From assembly GCF_030518795.1 (NCBI RefSeq), contig NZ_CP130427.1:4774001-4838000 (forward strand): a stretch of 64,000 nucleotides of DNA, written 5' to 3'. Positions within the stretch are counted from its first letter, which is position 1; every line of letters starts with the position of its first letter. The translations under genes were made by a program, and so were the position numbers. The notes under the pieces are model-generated. The model made no database searches. It was not told where the DNA came from and was given only the letters and a program-made list of their open reading frames with translations. The DNA comes from Micromonospora sp. NBRC 110009 (GTDB lineage: Bacteria > Actinomycetota > Actinomycetes > Mycobacteriales > Micromonosporaceae). Shown piece after piece: positions 53,839 through 62,134 of this stretch.

Positions 53839-55644
53839 ATGAGGAGCAGATTTCCCCGGCGCGCCCTCCGCGGCGCGGTGGCGGTAGCCAGCGCGGTCGC
53901 CCTCGGAGCGGGCCTGGTCGCCTGCGGCGGCGGCAGCGGCTCGTCGAAGGCCGGCGGTAGTCAGGGCAAGGACACCGTGACCGTCGCCTTCCGCACCCCC
54001 AACTGGATCCTGCCGATCTCGGCACCCGGCTTCACCCAGGGCGAGAACGCCATCTTCGGCCAGGCGCTGTACCGGTCTCTCTACCAGTACAAGCTGGACG
54101 GCACGGCGCAGTACAACATCGACCCGCAGCGCTCGATGGCCGAGCCGCCGGTGGTGAGCAACGGCGGCAGGACGCTGACCATCACGCTGAAGGACAACAC
54201 CTGGTCCGACGGCAAGCCCGTCACCACCAAGGACATCCAGTTCTGGTACGACCTGGTCACCGCGAACAAGGACAAGTGGGCGTCCTACCGGGCCGGCGGC
54301 CTCCCGGACAACATCGCCCAGTGGTCGGTGAAGGACGACAAGACCTTCTCGCTCACCACCACGAAGGTCTACAACACCGCCTGGTTCGTCGACAACCAGC
54401 TCAACAAGATCACCCCGATGCCGGAGCACGCCTGGGACAAGGACTCCGCCACCGCGGCCGTGAGCAACCTGGCCAGCACGCCGGAGGGCGCGAAGAAGGT
54501 CTTCGCCTTCCTCACCGCCGCCGCGAAGGACCCCAAGACGTACGACTCCAACGAGCTGTGGAAGGTCACAAGCGGCCCGTGGAAGCTGGCGAAGTACGTG
54601 CCGAACGGCGAGGTCACCCTCGCCGCGCAGCCGAACTACTCCGGCGTGGACAAGCCGAAGCTGGCCAAGGTCGTGCTCCGGCCGTTCACCGGCGACGACG
54701 CCGAGTTCAACGTGCTGCGCGCCGGTGACATCGACTACGGGTACGTGCCGGCGGCCAACCTGTCCCAGGAGAGCTACCTCAAGTCCAAGGGCTACGCCGT
54801 CTCTCCGTGGTACGGCTGGTCTGTCACCTACCTGCAGCTGAACTTCAACAACCCGAAGACCGGGGTGCTGTTCAAGCAGCCGTACCTGCGGCAGTCGCTG
54901 CAGATGCTCATCGACCAGCCGACGATCAGCAAGGTGGTCTGGTCTGGCACGGCCGCACCGACCTGCGGCCCGGTACCGGCCAAGCCGGGCACCAACGGTG
55001 CCGACGCCGCGGGCTGCGCGTACTCCTTCGACCCGGCCAAGGCCAAGGAGCAGCTGGAGAGCCACGGCTGGAAGGTGACCCCGGACGGGCAGACCACCTG
55101 CCAGTCGCCGGGCACCGGGCCGAACCAGTGTGGCGACGGCATCGCCGCCGGCACGGCGCTGAACTTCACCGTGACCAGCCAGACCGGCTTCGCCGCCACG
55201 ACCAAGATGTTCGCCGAGATCAAGTCGCAGATGGCCAAGCTCGGCATCCAGCTGACCATCAAGGAGGTGCCCGACTCGGTCGCCGTCACCCCGGCCTGCA
55301 AGCCGACGGATGCCACCTGCTCGTGGGACATGTCCTTCTTCGGCTCGCAGGGCAGCTGGTACTACCCGGCCTTCGCCAGCGGCGAGCGGCTCTTCGCCAC
55401 CGGCGCCCCGGTGAACCTGGGCAGCTACAGCAACCCCGAGGCCGACAAGCTCATCGAGGCCACCCAGTTCTCCGGCGACGAGAGCACGCTCAAGGCGTAC
55501 AACGACTTCCTCGCCAAGGACCTGCCGGTGCTCTGGATGCCGAACCCGGTGTTCCAGGTCTCGGCGTACCGGTCCGGTCTGCAGGGGGTCGAGCCGCAGG
55601 ACCCGATGAACTTCATGTACTTCCAGGACTGGTCCTGGAAGTGA
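53839..55644 (+). CDS. ABC importer substrate-binding lipoprotein, family 5 (oligopeptide type)
   Basis: 601 residues. A lipoprotein signal ends in GLVAC (Cys29), followed by a Gly/Ser linker. Cluster-5 features include NAIFGQALYRSLYQYKLDG, TLTITLKDNTWSDGKPVTTK and KDIQFWYDLV, plus a large C-terminal lobe. It is longer than the usual 520-550 residues and has extra cysteines in inserts (CGPVPAKPG, GCAYSFD, TTCQSPG). It binds a peptide-like ligand for import. ATG 53839 has GAGGAG upstream. A strong hairpin separates it from the permeases, which would allow binding protein to be made in excess. Confidence 0.92.
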   Translation: MRSRFPRRALRGAVAVASAVALGAGLVACGGGSGSSKAGGSQGKDTVTVAFRTPNWILPISAPGFTQGENAIFGQALYRSLYQYKLDGTAQYNIDPQRSMAEPPVVSNGGRTLTITLKDNTWSDGKPVTTKDIQFWYDLVTANKDKWASYRAGGLPDNIAQWSVKDDKTFSLTTTKVYNTAWFVDNQLNKITPMPEHAWDKDSATAAVSNLASTPEGAKKVFAFLTAAAKDPKTYDSNELWKVTSGPWKLAKYVPNGEVTLAAQPNYSGVDKPKLAKVVLRPFTGDDAEFNVLRAGDIDYGYVPAANLSQESYLKSKGYAVSPWYGWSVTYLQLNFNNPKTGVLFKQPYLRQSLQMLIDQPTISKVVWSGTAAPTCGPVPAKPGTNGADAAGCAYSFDPAKAKEQLESHGWKVTPDGQTTCQSPGTGPNQCGDGIAAGTALNFTVTSQTGFAATTKMFAEIKSQMAKLGIQLTIKEVPDSVAVTPACKPTDATCSWDMSFFGSQGSWYYPAFASGERLFATGAPVNLGSYSNPEADKLIEATQFSGDESTLKAYNDFLAKDLPVLWMPNPVFQVSAYRSGLQGVEPQDPMNFMYFQDWSWK

Positions 55645-55662
55645 CCGATCACTGATCGTCCC

Positions 55663-55695
55663 GGCCCCGGCGGCGCCCACCGCGCCGCCGGGGCC
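55663..55695 (+). terminator. 14-bp intercistronic hairpin between binding protein and permeases
   Basis: GGCCCCGGCGGCGC (55663-55676) pairs perfectly with GCGCCGCCGGGGCC (55682-55695) over a 5-base loop, 18 bases after the binding-protein stop. It probably causes partial termination or protects the upstream mRNA. Confidence 0.75.
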
Positions 55696-55721
55696 CCGAC
55701 CGGGGAGGAGGCACGGCCCAG

Positions 55722-56681
55722 GTGGTCCGGTACCTCATCACGCGCTTGGGCCAGGCCCTCGTTGTCGTCGTGCTCGTCACGGTGATCGCGTTCCTCATCC
55801 TGCACCTGCTGCCCGGGGGCGCGGCTCGGGCCACCCTCGGCAAGGAGGCGACGCTGGAGCAGCTGGCGGCGTTCAACCACGACATGGGCTACGACCGGCC
55901 CTGGATCCAGCAGTACGGCATGTACGTGCAGCGCCTGCTGCACGGCGATCTCGGCTACTCGTACCAGCTGAACCAGTCGGTCGTCGAGGCGATCAGCCAG
56001 CGGCTGCCGAAGACCATGGTGCTGTCGCTGCTGTCGACCGTGCTCGCCATCGTGCTGGCGATCCCGCTCGGGGTGATCCAGGCGGTACGCCGCAACCGCT
56101 GGCCCGACTACACCATCACCTCGCTGTCGCTGCTGGCGTACGCCACGCCCATCTTCTTCATGGGCCTCATGATGATCATCCTCTTCTCGCAGGTCTGGCC
56201 GATCCTGCCGCCGGAGGCGCCGCAGGGGTTCACGGTGGCGGAGGTGCTGGCCGACCCGGCCGGGCTGGTCCTACCCACGGTCACGCTCGCCATCGTCACC
56301 ATCGCGGTCTACTCGCGGTACGTCCGCTCCGCCATGGTCGACAACCTCAACGAGAACTACGTCCGGACCGCCCGCAGCAAGGGCCTCTCCGAGCGGCGGG
56401 TGGTGCTGCGGCACACGCTGCGCAACGGGTTGTTCCCGGTCATCGCGCTGCTCGGGATGTACCTGCCCGCGCTGTTCAGCGGGGCGTTGGTCGTCGAGTC
56501 GCTGTTCAACTTCCCCGGTATGGGGCAGCTGTTCTGGCAGGCGGCGCTGAAGCGTGACTTCCCGATCCTGCTCGGGGTCACCGTCATCATCTCGATCGCG
56601 ACGGTCGTCGGCGCGCTGGTCGCCGACCTGCTCTACGCCGCCGTCGATCCCCGGGTCCGACTCCAGCGGAGCGCGTCATGA
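55722..56681 (+). CDS. ABC importer permease, OppB/DppB type
   Basis: 319 residues from GTG 55722. VVRYLITRLGQALVVVVLVT is the typical first helix. LLPGGAARATLG, the YDRPWIQQYGMYVQRLLHGD loop and the coupling loop NYVRTARSKGLSERRVVLRH are present, with about six helices. GGGGAGGAGG lies upstream but 13 bases away. It forms the channel with the next permease, whose ATG overlaps its stop. Confidence 0.92.
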   Translation: MVRYLITRLGQALVVVVLVTVIAFLILHLLPGGAARATLGKEATLEQLAAFNHDMGYDRPWIQQYGMYVQRLLHGDLGYSYQLNQSVVEAISQRLPKTMVLSLLSTVLAIVLAIPLGVIQAVRRNRWPDYTITSLSLLAYATPIFFMGLMMIILFSQVWPILPPEAPQGFTVAEVLADPAGLVLPTVTLAIVTIAVYSRYVRSAMVDNLNENYVRTARSKGLSERRVVLRHTLRNGLFPVIALLGMYLPALFSGALVVESLFNFPGMGQLFWQAALKRDFPILLGVTVIISIATVVGALVADLLYAAVDPRVRLQRSAS

Positions 56682-57601
56682 CCACACTCTCCGAGGCGGT
56701 CCGCCCAGGTACCGCCCCCGACCAGCCGGCCGACACGGCCGAGGCGCCGGTGCGCGGCCTCTGGCGGCAGGGGCTGGTCGTCTTCTGCGAGAACCGGCTC
56801 GCCCTGGTGGGCCTGGGCCTGTTCGTCCTGCTGGCCGGGGTCTGCTTCCTCGGCCCGCTCTTCTACCACACCGACCAGGTGCACACGGACCTCACCGCCG
56901 TACACCTGGCCCCGGGTCAGCAGGGGCATCCGCTCGGCACCGACGGGGTCGGCTACGACCAGTTGGGGCGGCTCATGCTCGGCGGCCAGACCTCGATCAT
57001 CGTCGGGCTCGCGGCCGGGATCCTCGCCACCGCCCTGGGCACGCTCTGGGGCGCCGTCGCCGGCTTCGCCGGCGGCTGGATGGACTCGGCGATGATGCGG
57101 GTGGTCGACGCGATGATGTCGATCCCGTCGCTGTTCCTCTTCATGCTGCTCGCCGCCATCGTCACCCCGAGCGTGCCGATGCTCATCCTCATCATCGGCG
57201 CCTTCGCCTGGCTGGGGCCGGCCCGGCTGGTCCGGGGTGAGGCACTGACCCTGCGGTCCCGCGAGTACGTCCAGGCCATGCGGGGGATGGGTGGCACGGG
57301 CGGCCGGGCGGTGCGCCGGCACATCGTGCCGAACGCCATCGGAACGGTGATCGTCAACGCGACCTTCCAGGTCGCCGACGCGATCCTCTACGTCGCGTAC
57401 CTGTCCTTCCTCGGCCTCGGCGTCCCCCCGCCGGCGGCGAACTGGGGCGGGATGCTCTCGGACGGCCTGGCGGACACCTACAGCGGCCACTGGTGGCTGC
57501 TGTACCCGCCCGGCATCGCCATCATCCTCATCGTCCTCGCGTTCAACTTCATCGGCGACGGGCTGAGGGACGCCTTCGAGGTCCGCCTCCGGCGGCGGTA
57601 G
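56678..57601 (+). CDS. ABC importer permease, OppC/DppC type
   Basis: 307 residues. ATG 56678 overlaps the previous stop. After a polar N-terminus of about 35 residues comes the first helix (LALVGLGLFVLLAGVCFL). It is followed by HPLGTDGVGYDQLGRLMLGG, the DppC-type extracytoplasmic segment, and the coupling loop EYVQAMRGMGGTGGRAVRRH. The end, GVPPPAANWGGMLSDGLADT and IGDGLRDAFEVRLRRR, is standard. It pairs with the OppB-type subunit. Confidence 0.92.
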   Translation: MTTLSEAVRPGTAPDQPADTAEAPVRGLWRQGLVVFCENRLALVGLGLFVLLAGVCFLGPLFYHTDQVHTDLTAVHLAPGQQGHPLGTDGVGYDQLGRLMLGGQTSIIVGLAAGILATALGTLWGAVAGFAGGWMDSAMMRVVDAMMSIPSLFLFMLLAAIVTPSVPMLILIIGAFAWLGPARLVRGEALTLRSREYVQAMRGMGGTGGRAVRRHIVPNAIGTVIVNATFQVADAILYVAYLSFLGLGVPPPAANWGGMLSDGLADTYSGHWWLLYPPGIAIILIVLAFNFIGDGLRDAFEVRLRRR

Positions 57602-57614
57602 CAGGAGCAGAGAA

Positions 57615-59741
57615 ATGAGCGAATCGACCGTCCGGCACTCCTCGGTGGCCCGCGAGCCGGCAGCGGGCCGGCCCCTGCTGGAACTGCGCGATCTCGACAC
57701 CGACATCGCGCTGCGCCGCGGGACGGTGCACGCCCTCGACGGGGTCAGCCTCCAGGTCATGCCGGGGGAGACCCTCGGCGTCGTGGGTGAGTCCGGCAGC
57801 GGCAAGACGATGACTGCGCTGTCGATCATGGGTCTGCTGCCGCCGGGCGGCCGGGTGTCCGGGGGACAGATCCTCTTCGAGGGCCGGGACCTGCGATCGC
57901 TGCCCGCCGACGAGGTACGCCGGATCCGTGGTGTCCGGATGGGCATGGTCTTCCAGGACCCGCTCACCTCACTCAACCCGACCATGCGGATCGGGTTCCA
58001 GGTCGGCGAACCGCTCCGGGTGCACGAGCGGGTCGGCCGGGCGGAGGCCCGGGAGCGGACCATCGAGATCCTGCGTCGGGTCGGGATGCCGCGCCCGGAC
58101 CGGATCGTCGACAACTACCCGCACGAGTTGTCCGGCGGGATGCGGCAGCGGGTCGCGATCGCGATGGCACTGGTCTGCTCACCGCGCCTGCTCATCGCCG
58201 ACGAACCGACCACCGCGCTGGACGTCACCACCCAGCGGCAGATCCTCGAACTCATCGACGACCTGCGGGACGAGTTCGGGATGGCCGTCATCCTGGTCAC
58301 CCACGACCTCGGGGTGATCGCCGGCCGCGCCGACCGGGTCGCCGTCATGTACGCCGGACGGGTGGTGGAGACCGCCCCTACCGACCAGTTGTTCCGCTCG
58401 CCCCAGCACCGCTACACCGAGGCGCTGATGGAGGCGCTCCCCGAGTCGGCGACCCGGGAGTCCGGTCCGCACGCCCGGCTCTACAGCATCCCGGGACTGC
58501 CGCCGGACCTGTCCCGGCCCCTGACCGGCTGCCGGTTCGCGCCCCGCTGCCGGCACGTCACCGACGAGTGCCGGACCACCGACGTGACCCTGTCGGCCGG
58601 CGAGCACCAGCACGCCTGTCTGCACCCGGTGCCCGCGGCGCCCACCGCACCGGTCACCCTGCCGAACCCGGTACGGGTCGAGCCGGCGCCGGAGCCGGTC
58701 GGCGCGACGGCCGGACCGGGCGAACCGGCGGCGACCCCGGTCCTGTCGGTACGGGCGCTGGTGAAGAACTACGCGGCGCACGGCCGCGGCCTGTTGCGCC
58801 GGGCCGCCGGGCAGGTGAGCGCCGTCGCGGATGTCTCCTTCGACGTCGGCCCGGGAGAGACGTTCGGGCTGGTCGGCGAGTCCGGCTGCGGCAAGTCCAC
58901 CGTGGGCCGGCTGGCCGTCGGGCTGGAGCGGCCGACCGCCGGACAGATCATGTTGGACGGTACGGACATCGCCGGGCTGGCCGGGCGGGAGCGCCGCCGG
59001 ATGCACCGGCAGGTCCAGCTGATGTTCCAGGACAGCTACGCCGCGATGAACCCGCGGATGCGCGTCGACGCCATCCTCGCCGAACCGCTCGAGATCCAGA
59101 AGGTGGGCGACTCGGCGGCGCGGCGGGCGCGGATCGCGACGCTGCTCGACCAGGTGGGGCTGTCGCGGCGGGTCCTGGAGCGCTACCCCCACGAGTTCTC
59201 CGGCGGCCAGCTGCAGCGCATCGGGCTGGCCCGGTCGCTGGCCCTGCAACCCCGGCTGATCGTCGGCGACGAGCCGGTGAGCGCGCTGGACGTGTCGATC
59301 CAGGCGCAGGTCCTCAACCTCATGCGGGACCTGCAGCGCGAGCTCGGTCTGGCGTACGTCTTCATCAGCCACGACCTGTCCGTCGTCGACTACATGGCAG
59401 ACCGGATCGGCGTCATGTACTTCGGCAAGCTCGTCGAGGTCGGGCCCGCGCGGGACGTGGTCCGGGCCGCCCGGCATCCGTACACGCAGGCGCTCATCGA
59501 CGCTGTTCCGTCCGTCACTCCGAACGCCGCGGCGGCGCGCGACGGCGTCACCATCCGAGGCGAGCTGCCCAGCGCGCTGAACCCGCCCACCGGCTGCCGG
59601 TTCCGGACCCGCTGCCCCCTGGCCCAGGAAATCTGCGAGACCGAGCCGCCGCTGACCGGCGTCGCGCACCAGGTGGCCTGCCACTTCCCGCTGCGTCCGG
59701 AGTCGAGCGAGGCGCCCGCGCGGGCCGGGGCGGCCGCATGA
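57615..59741 (+). CDS. Fused dual ATPase of an oligopeptide-type ABC importer (DppD-DppF fusion)
   Basis: 708 residues carrying two complete nucleotide-binding domains. The first has GESGSGKT (58-65), LSGGMRQRV and LLIADEPTTALDV. The second has GESGCGKS (about 420), FSGGQLQRI and LIVGDEPVSALDV. Each ends with the cysteine-bearing oligopeptide-transporter motif (CRFAPRCRHVTDEC and CRFRTRCPLAQEIC), in contrast to the shorter separate ATPases of the importer at 24-29 kb. It powers the two permeases just upstream, 13 bases away. Its stop overlaps the cutC start. Confidence 0.95.
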   Translation: MSESTVRHSSVAREPAAGRPLLELRDLDTDIALRRGTVHALDGVSLQVMPGETLGVVGESGSGKTMTALSIMGLLPPGGRVSGGQILFEGRDLRSLPADEVRRIRGVRMGMVFQDPLTSLNPTMRIGFQVGEPLRVHERVGRAEARERTIEILRRVGMPRPDRIVDNYPHELSGGMRQRVAIAMALVCSPRLLIADEPTTALDVTTQRQILELIDDLRDEFGMAVILVTHDLGVIAGRADRVAVMYAGRVVETAPTDQLFRSPQHRYTEALMEALPESATRESGPHARLYSIPGLPPDLSRPLTGCRFAPRCRHVTDECRTTDVTLSAGEHQHACLHPVPAAPTAPVTLPNPVRVEPAPEPVGATAGPGEPAATPVLSVRALVKNYAAHGRGLLRRAAGQVSAVADVSFDVGPGETFGLVGESGCGKSTVGRLAVGLERPTAGQIMLDGTDIAGLAGRERRRMHRQVQLMFQDSYAAMNPRMRVDAILAEPLEIQKVGDSAARRARIATLLDQVGLSRRVLERYPHEFSGGQLQRIGLARSLALQPRLIVGDEPVSALDVSIQAQVLNLMRDLQRELGLAYVFISHDLSVVDYMADRIGVMYFGKLVEVGPARDVVRAARHPYTQALIDAVPSVTPNAAAARDGVTIRGELPSALNPPTGCRFRTRCPLAQEICETEPPLTGVAHQVACHFPLRPESSEAPARAGAAA

Positions 59742-60460
59742 CCACGGTGGAGATCTGCGTGAGTGACGTGCCGACCGCGCTGGTGGCCGAGGCCGCCGGA
59801 GCCGACCGGCTGGAGCTCTGCGCCGACCTCGGCCAGGGGGGCACCACCCCGAGCCTGGGGACGGTCGAGGTCGCCCTGCGGACGTTGCGCGGCGTGGGGA
59901 TACGGGTCATGGTCCGTCCCCGGGGCGGCGACTTCCGGGTGAGCGAGATCGAGGAGCAGGTCATGCTCGCCGACATCGAGGCCATCCGCAGCCTGCCCAA
60001 TCCGCACGGCCTCGCGGTCGGGGTGGTGGTCGGCGCCGTCACCGCCGACGGCCGCCTCGATCTGGAGGTGCTGGGGCGCCTGATCGAGGCGGCGGGGCCG
60101 CTGCCGGTGACGGTGCACAAGGCCTTCGACGAGGTCGGCGACCAGCTGAGGGCAATCGAGGAAATCATCGGCCTCGGGGCCGACGCGGTGCTCACCTCAG
60201 GCGCGGCGCCCACCGCGCTGGCCGGCGCCACGCGGATCGCTGCCCTGCGGCAGCGGGCCGGCGACCGGTTGCGGGTCATCGCCGGCGGCGGCATCCGATC
60301 GCACAACGTCCGGCAGGTGCTCGCGGAGACCGGAGCGCGGGAGGTACACCTGCGGGCACCGGTGCAGCGCGATGGACGCGAGGCCACGGACGGCAACGAG
60401 ATACGCAGGGTTGTCGACGCCACGCGTGCCCAGAGGAACAGTTCTCTCCGTACCGATTAG
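59738..60460 (+). CDS. cutC: CutC family protein (copper homeostasis protein homologue)
   Basis: 240 residues with the CutC TIM-barrel signature: VEICVSDVPTALVAEAAGAD, RLELCADLGQGGTTPS, VMVRPRGGDF, TVHKAFDEV, VLTSGAAPTAL and RVIAGGGIRSHNVRQVLAET. ATG 59738 overlaps the ATPase stop. The copper role of CutC is weakly supported in bacteria, and the family may have another, perhaps catalytic, function. Its place as last gene of a peptide/sugar importer operon next to a ROK kinase and MlrC suggests a metabolic role here, which is inference. Confidence 0.92.
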   Translation: MTTVEICVSDVPTALVAEAAGADRLELCADLGQGGTTPSLGTVEVALRTLRGVGIRVMVRPRGGDFRVSEIEEQVMLADIEAIRSLPNPHGLAVGVVVGAVTADGRLDLEVLGRLIEAAGPLPVTVHKAFDEVGDQLRAIEEIIGLGADAVLTSGAAPTALAGATRIAALRQRAGDRLRVIAGGGIRSHNVRQVLAETGAREVHLRAPVQRDGREATDGNEIRRVVDATRAQRNSSLRTD

Positions 60461-60618
60461 GAAACGTTGGTGAGCAGAGGTGGCTCCCTTGTAATGGCGC
60501 TGCGACATTCAACGCCTCTGACTTGAGGGGGTTGATTTCACGGCCTTCCTGGCGGACGGGATCCCAGACCTCCGGGACTCGTTCGATCCGGTCCGAAGCA
60601 GCGCGAACAGGAGTACTC

Positions 60619-60897
60619 ATGGCTGAAGTGATGCAACAGGTCCCGCCCCCACAGTCATTGCCCCCGTCGCTGCCATCGCCTCGCCCGGATCGACAGTCGC
60701 AATCCGCACCGCAGCACGAGAGATCCGGCCAGGTGCCGTCACCGGCACCCGAGGAAGCACGAGCGGCGACGTGCCGGTACTGCCAACAACCGCTGTTCCA
60801 GGACTCGTTGTGGGGGTGGATGCACGACGGTGACCGGTACCTGTGCCAGGACCTGGCTACGGGGGAGCTGCTGTGTCAACCCGCAACGCCTGCCTAG
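60619..60897 (+). CDS. Small proline-rich protein with C-terminal zinc-ribbon-like cysteines
   Basis: 92 residues. The N-terminal half is low-complexity, rich in Pro, Ser and Gln (VPPPQSLPPSLPSPRPD). The C-terminal half has CRYCQQPLFQ, then WGWMHDGDRYLC and LLCQ, giving four cysteines in a C-x2-C...C...C arrangement that could hold zinc. ATG 60619 has AGGAG five bases upstream, which supports real translation. I do not recognise a named family. Neighbouring genes give no clear hint. It may be an adaptor or nucleic-acid-binding protein. Confidence 0.6.
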   Translation: MAEVMQQVPPPQSLPPSLPSPRPDRQSQSAPQHERSGQVPSPAPEEARAATCRYCQQPLFQDSLWGWMHDGDRYLCQDLATGELLCQPATPA

Positions 60898-61089
60898 GCG
60901 CCCTCGCGGAGCAGGTGTCGACGCCTGGGCCTGCGTCACCGTAAGCAGAGTCGCAGGCTGGAGCACGACGGTGGCAACCACCCTCACCACGCCGGCTTCC
61001 GCCGCCGTCAGCCACATGAGACGGCCTCCGTCGTCCGTCGCGGTCGGGACCTCGCAGTCGTCACCGCTGCACGGTGCTGGGGCCCGCCA

Positions 61090-61101
61090 TACGCTGGTCG
61101 C
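61090..61101 (+). promoter_or_regulatory. Leaderless-type -10 element for the GH6 gene
   Basis: TACGCT (61090-61095) lies six bases before ATG 61102, identical in sequence and spacing to the element before the histidine kinase at 17647. No ribosome binding site is present between. Confidence 0.45.
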
Positions 61102-62082
61102 ATGCGTCGCGGTCCGCTCTCCGTCGCCCTGGCCGTCGCGCTCGTCGCCGCGGTGACCGGCTGTGGCGGCGACGAGGAGTACGCACCGCTACGGCACCCC
61201 TTCCGGGGAGCGACTCTGCTCGTGGACGACGACAGCCCGGCCGCGCACTGGCGGGACGACCACGACGCGCGGTGGCTGGACTCGATCGCCGACACTCCAC
61301 AGGCCCGCTGGCTGACCGGTCCGGCCGACCTTACCGACCTGCGCCCGTACCTCGAGGCCGCCCGGGCCCGGGGTGCCCTGCCGGTGCTGGTGCTCTATTA
61401 CGTTCCGAACCGGGACTGCGCCGGGCGGGACGGCGGCGGCGCCGCGGACGCCGAGGCGTACGCCCGGTTCATCGGCCGCACCGTCGCGGTCCTCGGCAGC
61501 AGCCGGGCAGCCGTCGTGCTGGAGCCGGACGCGGTGGCCGCCGAGTGCTTCGACGACGCCCGTGGGGTCCTGCTGGCGGACGCCACCCGCCGGCTGGCCG
61601 ACGCCGGACAGCACGTTTATCTGGACGCGGGACATCCTCGTTGGCGTACCCCGGAGGAGATGGCCGGGCGGCTGCGCCGGTCCGGCGTCGCCCGGGCGGA
61701 GGGGTTCGCGGTGAACGTGGCCAACCGGCAGTCGACCGCGGACAGTCACCGGTGGGGGTTGCGCCTGTCGGAGCTGGTCGGCGACCGGGAGATGCTCATC
61801 GACACCTCCCGTGACGGCCTACCCGCGCCTCCCGACGACCAATGGTGCAACCCGCCCCGGCAGGCCCTCGGTCAGCCACCGACCACGCGGCCCGGGCTGG
61901 CCCGGGTGGCGGCACTGCTCTGGATCAAGAATCCGGGCGAGTCGGACGGGCCGTGCGGCCGGGGCGAGCCGGTGGCGGGGGTCTTCTGGCCGGCGCAGGC
62001 CCGCACCCTGATCGCGAACTCGCCGTGGCTGCCGCCCGCCGCCCGTCGGACGGCGGCTGGCGCCACCGTGCCGGTCAGCTGA
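61102..62082 (+). CDS. GH6-family glycoside hydrolase lipoprotein (cellulase-like)
   Basis: 326 residues. A lipoprotein signal ends in VTGC (Cys21). GH6 features: LPVLVLYYVPNRDC (substrate-binding strand), the catalytic acid Asp in VVLEPDAV, the region NVANRQST, DTSRDG as candidate base, WCNPPRQALG, and the cellulase signature LLWIKNPGESDGPCG. The core is compact, without a carbohydrate-binding module. It should hydrolyse beta-1,4-glucan from the non-reducing end or internally, anchored to the outer face of the membrane. It might act on self-made cellulose-like polymer from the operon at 7-11.6 kb, but the two loci are far apart. Confidence 0.9.
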   Translation: MRRGPLSVALAVALVAAVTGCGGDEEYAPLRHPFRGATLLVDDDSPAAHWRDDHDARWLDSIADTPQARWLTGPADLTDLRPYLEAARARGALPVLVLYYVPNRDCAGRDGGGAADAEAYARFIGRTVAVLGSSRAAVVLEPDAVAAECFDDARGVLLADATRRLADAGQHVYLDAGHPRWRTPEEMAGRLRRSGVARAEGFAVNVANRQSTADSHRWGLRLSELVGDREMLIDTSRDGLPAPPDDQWCNPPRQALGQPPTTRPGLARVAALLWIKNPGESDGPCGRGEPVAGVFWPAQARTLIANSPWLPPAARRTAAGATVPVS

Positions 62083-62134
62083 CCGGCTGCGCGTGCCCGG
62101 CTTGAAAGACAAGCCCTTGGGGTACAAGAGCCGG

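Noticed and set aside
53701..55680. A 659-codon minus-strand open frame opposite the importer binding protein.
   Set aside because: The plus strand has a lipoprotein signal, a good promoter and ribosome binding site, and cluster-5 motifs. The antisense frame has none.
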